Assembly (NCBI GenBank): GCA_030428405.1
Contig: JAUIEH010000001.1
Location: 1 to 64,000, forward strand
Direction of reading: 5' to 3'
DNA length: 64,000 nucleotides
Source: Alphaproteobacteria bacterium
Lineage (GTDB): Bacteria; Pseudomonadota; Alphaproteobacteria; Caulobacterales; Maricaulaceae
The notes under the pieces are model-generated. The model saw nothing but the letters and a program-made list of their open reading frames with translations, did not search any database and had not been told where the DNA came from. Position 1 is the stretch's first letter, and the number at the start of each line of letters is the position of its first letter. Of the stretch, positions 34,133-42,448 are shown piece by piece. Position numbers and translations under genes: made by a program.

Positions 34133-35113
34133 ATGCGTTCACTTTCTCTCGGCGTTCTCGCCTTCGCCTTGGCCGGATGCGCCACGCCCACTCTCAGCGC
34201 CATCGATTTCGACACGCTCGATTTCGAGGAGGCCTATCTCACCGAGGACGAGCCGCTCCCGGTCGAGCTCGTCACAATCGCCGAGCCCTGGCCGCTGCCC
34301 GGTCAGCTCATGCCCATCGAGGAAGAGCTCGAAGGCCGGCCCGAGCCGCGCACGGCCGCCGGGCGCATAGATCTCGCCAACGAGACGGCGCGCATGCAGC
34401 CCTCGCTCGAGGGCTATCTCAACGCGGTCCAAATCTATCCTTACACGCCGGGCGCGCTCTATCAGCTCTATGGCGCGCCCGAGCAGGTCACCGACGTAGC
34501 ACTTCAGCCGGGCGAGGAGCTGATATCCGTCTCGGCAGGCGACACCGTGCGCTGGATCGTCGGTGACACCATCTCCGGGCATCCCGACGGCGATCAGGCC
34601 CACATCCTCGTCAAGCCGGTCCAATCGGGCCTGCGGACCAATCTCGTCATCACCACGAACCGGCGCGCCTATCACCTCGAAATGACGAGCTATCGCGAGA
34701 CCTACATGGCCTCGATCTCCTGGCGCTATCCTCAGGACGAGCTGCGCCGGCGCGCCGCCGGCAATGTCCGCGCCCTGCGGGCCCGCGACGGCGTCGCCGC
34801 GCGCGAGGTCGCGCTCGAGCAGCTGCGCTTCCGTTACGTCATCTCTGGCGACGATCCCGCCTGGCGGCCGCTGCGCGCCTTCGACGACGGCCACAAGGTC
34901 TACATCCAGTTCCCCGCGCGCATCGATCAGGGCGAGGCGCCGCCGCTCTTCGTGCTCGGGCCCGACGGCGAGGCCGAACTCGTGAACTACCGCGTTCGCG
35001 GCCGCTTCTACGTCGTCGACCGGCTCTTCGCCGCCGCCGAGCTACGGCTTGGAACGGAGCCGCAGCAAATCGTGCGCATCCAGCGCGCCGACATCGGCGG
35101 GCGCCGATCATGA
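34133..35113 (+). CDS. trbG: Conjugal transfer protein TrbG (VirB9 family)
   Basis: 326 residues with a lipoprotein-type signal (LAGC at about 12-15). The VirB9-like features include VQIYPYTPGALYQLY, the LQPGEELISVSAGDTVRW motif and the HILVKPVQSGLRTNLVITTNRR box. With TrbI it forms the outer membrane core complex. It overlaps trbI by ATGA. Confidence 0.95.
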   Translation: MRSLSLGVLAFALAGCATPTLSAIDFDTLDFEEAYLTEDEPLPVELVTIAEPWPLPGQLMPIEEELEGRPEPRTAAGRIDLANETARMQPSLEGYLNAVQIYPYTPGALYQLYGAPEQVTDVALQPGEELISVSAGDTVRWIVGDTISGHPDGDQAHILVKPVQSGLRTNLVITTNRRAYHLEMTSYRETYMASISWRYPQDELRRRAAGNVRALRARDGVAAREVALEQLRFRYVISGDDPAWRPLRAFDDGHKVYIQFPARIDQGEAPPLFVLGPDGEAELVNYRVRGRFYVVDRLFAAAELRLGTEPQQIVRIQRADIGGRRS

Positions 35114-36321
35114 GCGCGGCCGAGGCCTCCGACCCGCTCGAGCTGCGCGCGCAGCCGCGGCCCGTCAGGCGGTTCAACCGCAAGGCGCTGATCGTCGCAG
35201 CCGCCGGCGTCGCGGTGCTGCTCGCCGCGTCCATGACGGTGGCGCTGTCGCCGCCGCGGGTCAGGGGCGGGGAGGCTGGCCGCGAACTATACAATGTTCG
35301 TCACGTCGCCCGCGCCGACGGCCTCGCGGCGCTGCCGGCGAGCTACGCCGACCTGCCGCCGGCGCTAGGGCCGCCGCTGCCGGGCGATCTCGGCTCGGCC
35401 ATCCTCGCCGCCGAACTGGAGACCGCGCCGCCGCCGGCGCTGGAGCCCGCGCCCTTCCGGCCGAGCGCCGAGCTTGACGCCGAACGCGAGGCGCGCCTGC
35501 GCGCCGCCCAGATCGCCGAGGCCGCGCGCGAGTCCGGCGTCTTCTTCCAGCTCGCCAATGCGGGCGCCGGCGCGCGGACAGAGCCCTCAGCCGATCGCGG
35601 CTTCGACGCGCTCGCTTCGCCTTTCGCCTATCCGATCGGAGCCGACGCCCTCGCCGAGCCCGGCGCCGCCGATCCGCTCGCGCCCACGCGCGGGGAGGCT
35701 TTTCTCGACCGCGACATCGACGACTCTGTCATCAACGGCCACGCCCTCGAGGAGCCGGTTTCGCCCTATGTCGTCATGGCCGGCGCGGTGATCCCGGCGA
35801 GCCTCGTCACGGGCGTGAATTCCGACCTGCCGGGCACGGTCATCGCCCAGGTGACCGAGAATGTCTACGACACGCCCACGGGCCGCCATCTCCTCATTCC
35901 GCAGGGCGCGCGCCTCATCGGCGCCTATGACAGCGTCGTCGCGTTTGGCCAGGAGAGGGCGCTCTTGGCCTGGTGGCGCATCGTCTTCCCGGACGGCGCC
36001 TCCATGGTCCTCGACAATCTGCCGGCGACGGACGCCTCCGGTTACGCGGGCCTCGAAGATGAGGTCGACCACCACACCTGGCGGCTCCTGCAGGGCGTGG
36101 CGCTGTCGACGCTCTTGGGCGTCGGGACAGAGCTCACCTTCGATGACGAAAGCGATCTCGTGCGCGCCATGCGCGAGGCCGCTCAGAGTTCGGGCGATCA
36201 GGCCGGCCAGCGCATCGTCAACCGTGCGCTCTCGATCCAGCCGACCATCACCATCCGTCCAGGCTGGCCGCTGCGCGTCATCGTCCACCGCGACCTCGTT
36301 CTGCGGCCCTATCAGAGTTGA
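35110..36321 (+). CDS. trbI: Conjugal transfer protein TrbI (VirB10 family)
   Basis: 403 residues: a cytoplasmic N-terminus, a membrane helix (about 27-45), a long Pro/Ala/Glu-rich periplasmic linker, then the VirB10 C-terminal domain with VMAGAVIPASLVTGVNSDLPG, VTENVYDTPTGRHLLIPQG and the GWPLRVIVHRDLVL end. It spans the envelope and energises the channel. Confidence 0.96.
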   Translation: MSAAEASDPLELRAQPRPVRRFNRKALIVAAAGVAVLLAASMTVALSPPRVRGGEAGRELYNVRHVARADGLAALPASYADLPPALGPPLPGDLGSAILAAELETAPPPALEPAPFRPSAELDAEREARLRAAQIAEAARESGVFFQLANAGAGARTEPSADRGFDALASPFAYPIGADALAEPGAADPLAPTRGEAFLDRDIDDSVINGHALEEPVSPYVVMAGAVIPASLVTGVNSDLPGTVIAQVTENVYDTPTGRHLLIPQGARLIGAYDSVVAFGQERALLAWWRIVFPDGASMVLDNLPATDASGYAGLEDEVDHHTWRLLQGVALSTLLGVGTELTFDDESDLVRAMREAAQSSGDQAGQRIVNRALSIQPTITIRPGWPLRVIVHRDLVLRPYQS

Positions 36322-36332
36322 GGAGGGTACCC

Positions 36333-36557
36333 ATGAAGCTCGAACGACTGCCCGACCGCACGCCCGTGAAGCTAACCGCGAGCTTTCCGCCACGGGATCA
36401 CGCCGACTTGGCGCTCAATGCGGAACTCTATGCGCGCACCTATGGCGAACCCGTTCCGCCGGCCGAACTCGTTCCCTCCATAGTGCGCGCGTTCCTAGCC
36501 AGCGATCGCGACTTCAAGCGCATGCGCAAGACGGCGGAGCGCGGCGATGAGCAGTGA
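36333..36557 (+). CDS. DUF2274 family protein
   Basis: 74 residues from an ATG preceded by AGGAGGG, directly after trbI. The pattern MKLERLPDRTPVKL..ELVPSIVRAFLASDRDFKR is that of DUF2274, a small protein routinely encoded after trbI in alphaproteobacterial ICEs. Its function is unknown. It overlaps the next gene by 11 nt. Confidence 0.88.
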   Translation: MKLERLPDRTPVKLTASFPPRDHADLALNAELYARTYGEPVPPAELVPSIVRAFLASDRDFKRMRKTAERGDEQ

Positions 36558-36765
36558 CGCCGTACCATTCGACCGGCTGCTAACGGTGGCCGACGTGCTG
36601 GCGCTCACCGGCTATCGCAGCCGCACGACCCTGTGGCGCAAGGTGCGCGCGGGCGGCTTTCCGCCGCCGCGCAAGGACGGAACGGCGAGCGTGCGCTGGC
36701 GCGCCTCTGACATTCAGCGCTGGATCGAGGGGCTGCCTGAGCAGACCTATCAAGGCCCAAGCTAA
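36547..36765 (+). CDS. AlpA-family helix-turn-helix protein
   Basis: 72 residues with an AlpA-type DNA-binding domain (LLTVADVLALTGYRSRTTLWRKV, then RWRASDIQRWIEGL). It is the last gene of the traG-trb operon and overlaps the DUF2274 gene. AlpA-like proteins can act as excisionases or activators of the integrase; here there is also a second AlpA-like gene at 18420. Confidence 0.85.
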   Translation: MSSDAVPFDRLLTVADVLALTGYRSRTTLWRKVRAGGFPPPRKDGTASVRWRASDIQRWIEGLPEQTYQGPS

Positions 36766-36790
36766 ATCGATTGTCGCAATGGCGATGCGC

Positions 36791-36894
36791 TCTATGATCG
36801 ATCGATCAAAAGTTTAGCTTCATAACCGATCGATCATACTGCTTGACTTATAACCGATCGGTCATCATATGAATGATATGATCGATCGGTTATA
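36791..36894. promoter_or_regulatory. Operator array upstream of hipBA
   Basis: Several copies of a near-palindromic GATCGATC core occur in about 100 bp of AT-rich DNA: ATGATCGATCGATCA near 36794-36808, TAACCGATCGATCATA (36823-36838), TAACCGATCGGTCAT (36851-36865), and the inverse ATGATCGATCGGTTATA (36878-36894), ending 12 bp before the hipB start. Multiple dyad sites are expected for HipB autorepression, so these are likely HipB operators. Confidence 0.75.
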
Positions 36895-36906
36895 TGGAAA
36901 TGCGTC

Positions 36907-37182
36907 ATGAAGATCTCTCGCCCGCAGGACCTCGGCGCGCTCATACGGAATTTCCGAACTGAAAATGGTCTCAATCAGTCCGAGCTCGCGCAACAACTTC
37001 AGACGTCGCAGAGGTGGGTTTCGCACCTAGAGAACGGCAAGCCGACAGTTCAATTGGGATTGGTATTGCGCGCGCTCAACGAACTAGGATTTACGGTCTC
37101 CATCACCCACCCCGGCCGAGAAGATCGCTCCGCGCAGTCGATTTCGCCGCGCTCGATAATTGACGACATCGTCGATGGATAA
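36907..37182 (+). CDS. hipB: HipB-like antitoxin/repressor
   Basis: 91 residues with an XRE-type helix-turn-helix (LIRNFRTENGLNQSELAQQL..SQRWVSHLENGK, about 11-48), then a short C-terminal strand region as in HipB. It starts right after the operator array and overlaps the hipA start by 8 nt. It should neutralise HipA and repress the operon. Confidence 0.9.
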   Translation: MKISRPQDLGALIRNFRTENGLNQSELAQQLQTSQRWVSHLENGKPTVQLGLVLRALNELGFTVSITHPGREDRSAQSISPRSIIDDIVDG

Positions 37183-38476
37183 GGAACTCGTCGTCCTCGT
37201 CAATGAGACCGTGCTCGGGTTCCTCCGACAGGCACGGAACGGCCGGTTGTCGTTTTGTTATACAGACGAGTGGATGGCGCGCATCGACGCCTTTCCGCTG
37301 TCCTTGTCCATGCCGCTGGCGCTCAGGGAACACAGCCATCATGTCGCTCACGCCTATCTCAACGGGCTCCTTCCCGAAAGCGATGCGGCCCGTCGCGCCA
37401 TCGCACGCCATTACGGTCTTTCTTCGACTACAGCCTTCAAGCTCGCAGCCGCCATGGGCGAGGACCTCGCGGGCGCCGTCCAGGTCGTGCCGCCAGATCG
37501 CTTGAATGAGCTCAAACGCCGGCAAGGAACTGCGCTCATTCCAGAGGCGCGCCTCGGCCGCTACCTCGACGAACTCAAGACCAATCCGGGCGCTCTGCCC
37601 ATCACCGAGGACGCCGGTCGCTTCAGCCTCGGCGGCGTCCAGGCCAAAAAGGCCGTCTACTGGGTCAACAACAAGTGGTACGAGCCGCGCGGGCGCACGC
37701 CGTCAACGCACATCATCAAGCCGCCCATCCCCTGGCTGGACGCACAGGTCGAGAATGAACATTTCTGCCTGCGACTCGCGGAGCGCTTGGGATTGTCTGC
37801 GTGCCGCTCTGAGATCGTTCGCATTCACGACAAGCCCAACATCGTCGTCTGGCGCTACGATCGCCAGCGGCGCAGGGGAGCACGCGTCCTCGAGCTCACC
37901 GAAACCGGCGGCTCGGTCGTTCGCATCCACCAAGAGGACATGTGCCAGGCCTTAGGCGTTGAACCCGTCAGAAAGTATCAGGAGGATGGCGGGCCCGGCA
38001 TGAAGGCCATCATGGCGTTGCTCTCGGGCTCCGGTCGCCCGACGGCGGACCGGCGCCGTTTCATGGCCGCATGCCTCTACAACTTCATCATTCTTGGCAC
38101 GGACGCTCACGCCAAGAACTACTCCGTTTTGATAGATCACAGCCACTATCGGCTTGCGCCTCTCTACGACATCAACTCGGTGCTGCCGTATGAGTCCCGC
38201 CTCGACGGGTCTCGCAAGCTCGCCATGTCAGTGGGCGGACAGAACAAGTGGCGAGCGATTGCTCTGCGAGACTGGGAAAAAGCCGCCGACGAATGTGGCT
38301 ATCCCTTCGACGAACTCGTCGACCAACTCACAAAATTGCTCAATGCCGCGCCGGACGCCGCAGCGAGTGTGCTCAACTCATGCCAGGCGGCCGGACTTGA
38401 TTCTCCGATCTTGGTTCGCTTGGCCGATCAGATCGCTCGGCGCTGCGGCAAGCTAAAGCGATCGTTTGAACTCTAA
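37175..38476 (+). CDS. hipA: HipA-like serine/threonine kinase toxin
   Basis: The ATG at 37175 lies inside the hipB end; the TTG upstream is less likely. The 433-residue protein has the HipA N-terminal domain, the phosphate-binding loop region GRFSLGGVQAKKAVY (about 150), HIIKPP, the catalytic loop LGTDAHAKNYS and the metal-binding LYDINSVLPY. HipA kinases inactivate a cellular target (GltX in E. coli) and cause growth arrest. On an ICE this pair would stabilise maintenance. Confidence 0.93.
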   Translation: MDKELVVLVNETVLGFLRQARNGRLSFCYTDEWMARIDAFPLSLSMPLALREHSHHVAHAYLNGLLPESDAARRAIARHYGLSSTTAFKLAAAMGEDLAGAVQVVPPDRLNELKRRQGTALIPEARLGRYLDELKTNPGALPITEDAGRFSLGGVQAKKAVYWVNNKWYEPRGRTPSTHIIKPPIPWLDAQVENEHFCLRLAERLGLSACRSEIVRIHDKPNIVVWRYDRQRRRGARVLELTETGGSVVRIHQEDMCQALGVEPVRKYQEDGGPGMKAIMALLSGSGRPTADRRRFMAACLYNFIILGTDAHAKNYSVLIDHSHYRLAPLYDINSVLPYESRLDGSRKLAMSVGGQNKWRAIALRDWEKAADECGYPFDELVDQLTKLLNAAPDAAASVLNSCQAAGLDSPILVRLADQIARRCGKLKRSFEL

Positions 38477-38799
38477 TTGCACGGCGGCCGCCGCCCTACG
38501 ACGACGAGGGTCCCCACACTCCATGACTGCGCCAAGCTTGCACGCCGCCGCCAGTTGGCGGTTCAGCTCGAGCGCGACGATGCCATGGAAGTGTTGGACG
38601 CTTCATTCGGCGATCCCAGCGAGGTCCCGTCACCGCAGGGACCCGTTGCGAATGAGCAAACTGACCGCGGCCCTGACTTGCGATCACGAACTGTGATTTC
38701 AAGGCTTAACTCGCCGTCCAGGCATTGTGTGGTGCAAGCCGGCCTCGCCTCGGACCAATGACTAGGTAGCGCGGAGCGCCGCCGGCTCGCCAAATGCGC
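38477..38799. other. Non-coding segment between hipA and the metal-resistance island
   Basis: About 320 bp. A frame at 38477-38761 is open and its middle part (LARRRQLAVQLERDDAMEVLD) has protein-like composition, so it may be the remnant of a lost gene, but it has no recognisable family and no proper start. Nothing resembling the tRNA-Phe 3' end, an IS end or a terminator was seen. Confidence 0.35.
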
Positions 38800-39249
38800 T
38801 CACTCCGTCTCCGCGGGCTCTATCTCCACGACGCGGAACACATCGTCGCGGCCGCGGCGGATGGTGAAGTTCACGTCCTGGCCTGCTTCGAACGCCGAAA
38901 GATCGACGCGGCGCGTGACCGGGACGTCCATCGTCATAGCCGGCCAGCCGATCTCGGGCATCGGCGGATGCGTGATGTTGATCGAGCCTGCCTCAGCGTC
39001 GACGGCGTTGATGGTTCCAAGCGCAGTCGCCTCGCTGGCGTCCCCGGCGCCGAGATCGATTCCGCCGTGCCCATAGGATGCGCCCTCGTCGGTCATCTCG
39101 TCATCCGTCATGGCGTCGTGATCATTCGCCATCTCGTCGCGATGCGCGCCGTTATCCGCGTGCGACTGGTCCATCTCGTTGGCGTTCGAGCAGCCCGCGA
39201 AAACGATCAGCGATCCGGCCATGGCGGCGATGCGGAGTGAAACAGGCAT
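38800..39249 (-). CDS. cusF: CusF-like periplasmic copper/silver chaperone
   Basis: 149 residues with a lipoprotein-like signal (VFAGC). A His/Met/Asp-rich linker (about 25-70) precedes a CusF-like beta-barrel domain. The copper site is recognisable in HPPMPEIGWPAMTMDV: Trp and two Met residues plus an upstream His as in CusF. It hands Cu(I)/Ag(I) to the CusCBA pump. It is the last gene of the cus operon, starting 1 nt after the cusA stop, with GGAG upstream. Confidence 0.85.
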   Translation of the reverse strand: MPVSLRIAAMAGSLIVFAGCSNANEMDQSHADNGAHRDEMANDHDAMTDDEMTDEGASYGHGGIDLGAGDASEATALGTINAVDAEAGSINITHPPMPEIGWPAMTMDVPVTRRVDLSAFEAGQDVNFTIRRGRDDVFRVVEIEPAETE

Positions 39250-39250
39250 G

Positions 39251-42200
39251 TCAGGCTCCTAGTGATTGGGCGAGGTGGGTATCGTCCGCCGGCGGCGAGG
39301 TCGCGCCGGCCAGGCGCTGTCTCCGGGCTTCCCAGACGAAGTATAGAACGGGCAGGACGACGAGCGTGAGCACCGTCGTTGTGATCATGCCGCCGACCAT
39401 CGGCAGCGCGATGCGGCGCATGACGTCGGCGCCCAAGCCGTCGGTGAAGAAGATGGGCGCAAGACCCGCGAAGATGGCGAGCACCGTCATCAGCTTCGGC
39501 CGCAGGCGCATGACCGCGCCGCTCATAACGGCCTTGGTCAATGCGCCACGGTCGGCGGGCGAGGTCTCCCGCACCTGCTGGTCGAGATAGATCAACATGA
39601 CGACGGCGGTCTCCACCGCAATGCCGCCCAGAGCGATGAAGCCGACTGCGACCGCGACCGACATGTCGTAGCCGGCCAGCCAGACCGACCAGAGGCCTCC
39701 GATCAGCGCGAAAGGCAGCGACGCCATGATGAGCAGCGTCCGATCCAAGCGGCCGAAATGAAGCATGAGGAGGACGAAGATGATGGCGATGGCGGCCGGG
39801 ATCGCGAAGGACAAGCGCTCGCGGGCCTCGATCATCTGTTCGAATTGCCCCGACCAATCGATGGCATAATCGGCCGGCAGCTCGACCTCTTCGTCCACAC
39901 GCGCGTCCGCGTCGGCGACATAGCCGGCGATGTCGCGACCGACGACATCGACGAACACCCAGCCGGTCAATCGCGCATTCTCCGAGCGAATGACGGGCGG
40001 GCCGTCGGCAAACTCGATCGAGGCCAACTCGCCCAAGGGCACATGTGCGCCTGCCGGCGTCGGCACGAGGATGTCGTCGAGCGCGCCGGCCGTCTCGCGG
40101 AACGGGCGATCATAGCGGATCATAATGTCGTAGCGCTCGCGCCCTTGCACGCTCTCCGCGACGGGCAAGCCGCCAAGCGCAGTCTCGACGACCATTTGCA
40201 CGGTGCCCAGATCCACGCCGTGACGCGCGAGTGCGTTTCGGTCGGGATTAATTTCCAGATAACGCCCGCCGGTCGTGCGATCAGCAAAGGCTGACCGCGT
40301 GCCGGGAACGCTGCGCACCGCCGCCTCGACTTCCGCTGCGATGCGCTCGATCGTCTCCAGGTTCGGGCCGGTGATTTTGATGCCCACGGGCGTGCGGATG
40401 CCTGTCGAGATCATGTCCATGCGAATGCGGATCGGGTAGCCCCAGGAATTCACGAGGCCGGGCATGCGCACGCGGGCGTCAAGTTCTTCGATCAGCGTCT
40501 CCGGCGTCACGCCCACGCGCCACTCATCGCGCGGCCGCAAACGAATCCAGGTCTCGATCATGGAAAGCGGCGCGGGATCGGTCGCGGTGTCGGCGCGGCC
40601 GACCTTGCCAAAGGCGAGTTCGACCTCCGGCACGGTCATTATCAAACGGTTGGTCTGAGCGAGGATGTCGCGCGCCCGGCTCACCGATACGCCGGGAAGG
40701 GTCGTCGGCATGTAGAGAAGCTCGCCTTCGTAGAGCGGCGGCATGAACTCGCCGCCCAGACGCGTCAGCGGGATCGCGGCGCTGGCGAGCAGACCGAGCG
40801 TGAAAGCCAGCGTTAGCCAGCGAAACCTCAGTGCTGCGCGCAGGATGGGCCGGTAAACCGCGATCAAGACGGCCATGATCGGATTGGCCGTTTCGGGCCG
40901 CTGGCGTCCTCTCACGAGGAGCATGATCAGCACGGGAACGAGCGTCACCGAAAGCCCGGCGGCGAACGCCATTGCGTAAGTCTTGGTGTAAGCGAGAGGC
41001 GAGAAAAGGCGGTAGCTCTCGCCCGTCAACGCGAAGACCGGCAGGAACGAAGCGGTGATGATCAGTAGCGAGAAGAACAGCCCCGGACCGACCTCCTGGG
41101 CCGCGCGCAGCCGGGCGGCGTTGCCGTCTTGGGGCGAGGCGTCGTCCGGCAGCTCCGCCAAGCGGCGATTGGCGTTCTCGACCATCACGATGGAGGCGTC
41201 GACCATCGCCCCGATCGCAATGGCGATACCGCCCAGGGACATGATGTTCGCGGTCACGCCCTGCGCCTGCATGACGATGAATGCCGCCAGAACACCGAGC
41301 GGCAGCGTGATGATCGCGACAAAGGCGGAGCGCACGTGGAGGAGGAATATGAAGACGACGAGCGCGACGGCTATGCCTTCCTCGAACAGCTTGTGGCGCA
41401 AATAATCGACAGCTCCTTCGATCAGCGGCGCACGGTCATAGACGGTGATTATTTCGACGCCGTCCGGCAGTCCGTCTTCGAGGTCCTGCAAGCGTTCGCG
41501 CACGGCCTCGATAACGGTCAGCGCGTTTTCGCCGGACCGCATCACGACGATGCCCGCGACGACCTCGCCTTCGCCGTTGAGCTCGGTGACGCCGCGACGC
41601 AGCCCTGGCCCTTCGACGACGCGGCCGAGATCACCGAGGCGAATGGGGGTGCCCTCGACCGCTGCGACAACGACTTGTTCTAAATCGTCGCGATCGCTGA
41701 CATAGCCGTAGGAGCGCACGAAGAACTCGGTTTCGGCCTGTTCGATGATGCGGCCGCTCGTTTCGCGCGAGGCCGCGCGCACGGCTTCGATGACGCGGCT
41801 GATCGGGATGTCGAAAGCGCGCAAGCGGTTGGGATCGAGCAGAACCTGATATTCGCGAACGTATCCGCCGACGGAGGCCACCTCGGCGACGCCGGGCACG
41901 GCCGCCAGCTCGAAGCGCAGAAACCAATCCTGCACGGCTCGGAGATCGGCCAGGTCACGCTCGCCGGTCCGATCAATAAGCGCGTACTGAAAAACCCAGC
42001 CAACACCCGTGGCGTCGGGGCCGAGCTGCGGGCGTGCGGAGGACGGCAAATCGCCCTGGATGCGCGAAAGCGCCTCGACGACCCGCGATCGCGCCCAATA
42101 TTGATCCACGCCGTCCTCAAATACTACGTACACGAACGACGTGCCGAACATGGAAAAACCGCGCACGTCTTGGGTTCGCGGCAGACCTAGCAAAGTCGAG

Positions 42201-42448
42201 GCGAGGGGATAGGTGACGAGGTCTTCAACGACCTGTGGACTTTGGCCGGGGAAATCCGTGCGGATGATGACCTGCGTGTCGGACATGTCGGGAATGGCGT
42301 CGAGCGGTATGCGCTCGACCGCGCGCACGCCCGCCACCAGAAGCAGCGCCGCGCCGAAAAGGACGAGAAGCCGATTGCCGACCGACCACGCGATCAGCTT
42401 GGCGACCCAGCTTTCGGTCGGATCTCTAAGTTCGGTATCAGTGGTCAT
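39251..42448 (-). CDS. cusA: CusA-type copper/silver RND efflux pump
   Basis: ATG 42448 (MTTDTELRD) is preferred to the frame opening at 42484; it lies 11 nt inside cusB. The 1065-residue inner membrane transporter has the RND fold with 12 helices and two large periplasmic loops. Diagnostic for the copper/silver type are AMVDASIVMVEN in helix 4, LLYMPTTLPG and RMDMISTGI, whose methionines match the Cu(I)-relaying Met residues of E. coli CusA. It pumps periplasmic and cytoplasmic Cu(I)/Ag(I) through the CusB/outer membrane partner using the proton gradient. Confidence 0.93.
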   Translation of the reverse strand: MTTDTELRDPTESWVAKLIAWSVGNRLLVLFGAALLLVAGVRAVERIPLDAIPDMSDTQVIIRTDFPGQSPQVVEDLVTYPLASTLLGLPRTQDVRGFSMFGTSFVYVVFEDGVDQYWARSRVVEALSRIQGDLPSSARPQLGPDATGVGWVFQYALIDRTGERDLADLRAVQDWFLRFELAAVPGVAEVASVGGYVREYQVLLDPNRLRAFDIPISRVIEAVRAASRETSGRIIEQAETEFFVRSYGYVSDRDDLEQVVVAAVEGTPIRLGDLGRVVEGPGLRRGVTELNGEGEVVAGIVVMRSGENALTVIEAVRERLQDLEDGLPDGVEIITVYDRAPLIEGAVDYLRHKLFEEGIAVALVVFIFLLHVRSAFVAIITLPLGVLAAFIVMQAQGVTANIMSLGGIAIAIGAMVDASIVMVENANRRLAELPDDASPQDGNAARLRAAQEVGPGLFFSLLIITASFLPVFALTGESYRLFSPLAYTKTYAMAFAAGLSVTLVPVLIMLLVRGRQRPETANPIMAVLIAVYRPILRAALRFRWLTLAFTLGLLASAAIPLTRLGGEFMPPLYEGELLYMPTTLPGVSVSRARDILAQTNRLIMTVPEVELAFGKVGRADTATDPAPLSMIETWIRLRPRDEWRVGVTPETLIEELDARVRMPGLVNSWGYPIRIRMDMISTGIRTPVGIKITGPNLETIERIAAEVEAAVRSVPGTRSAFADRTTGGRYLEINPDRNALARHGVDLGTVQMVVETALGGLPVAESVQGRERYDIMIRYDRPFRETAGALDDILVPTPAGAHVPLGELASIEFADGPPVIRSENARLTGWVFVDVVGRDIAGYVADADARVDEEVELPADYAIDWSGQFEQMIEARERLSFAIPAAIAIIFVLLMLHFGRLDRTLLIMASLPFALIGGLWSVWLAGYDMSVAVAVGFIALGGIAVETAVVMLIYLDQQVRETSPADRGALTKAVMSGAVMRLRPKLMTVLAIFAGLAPIFFTDGLGADVMRRIALPMVGGMITTTVLTLVVLPVLYFVWEARRQRLAGATSPPADDTHLAQSLGA

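Noticed and set aside
38477..38761. 94-codon frame after hipA
   Set aside because: No start with ribosome binding site, no family; kept only as a possible gene remnant.
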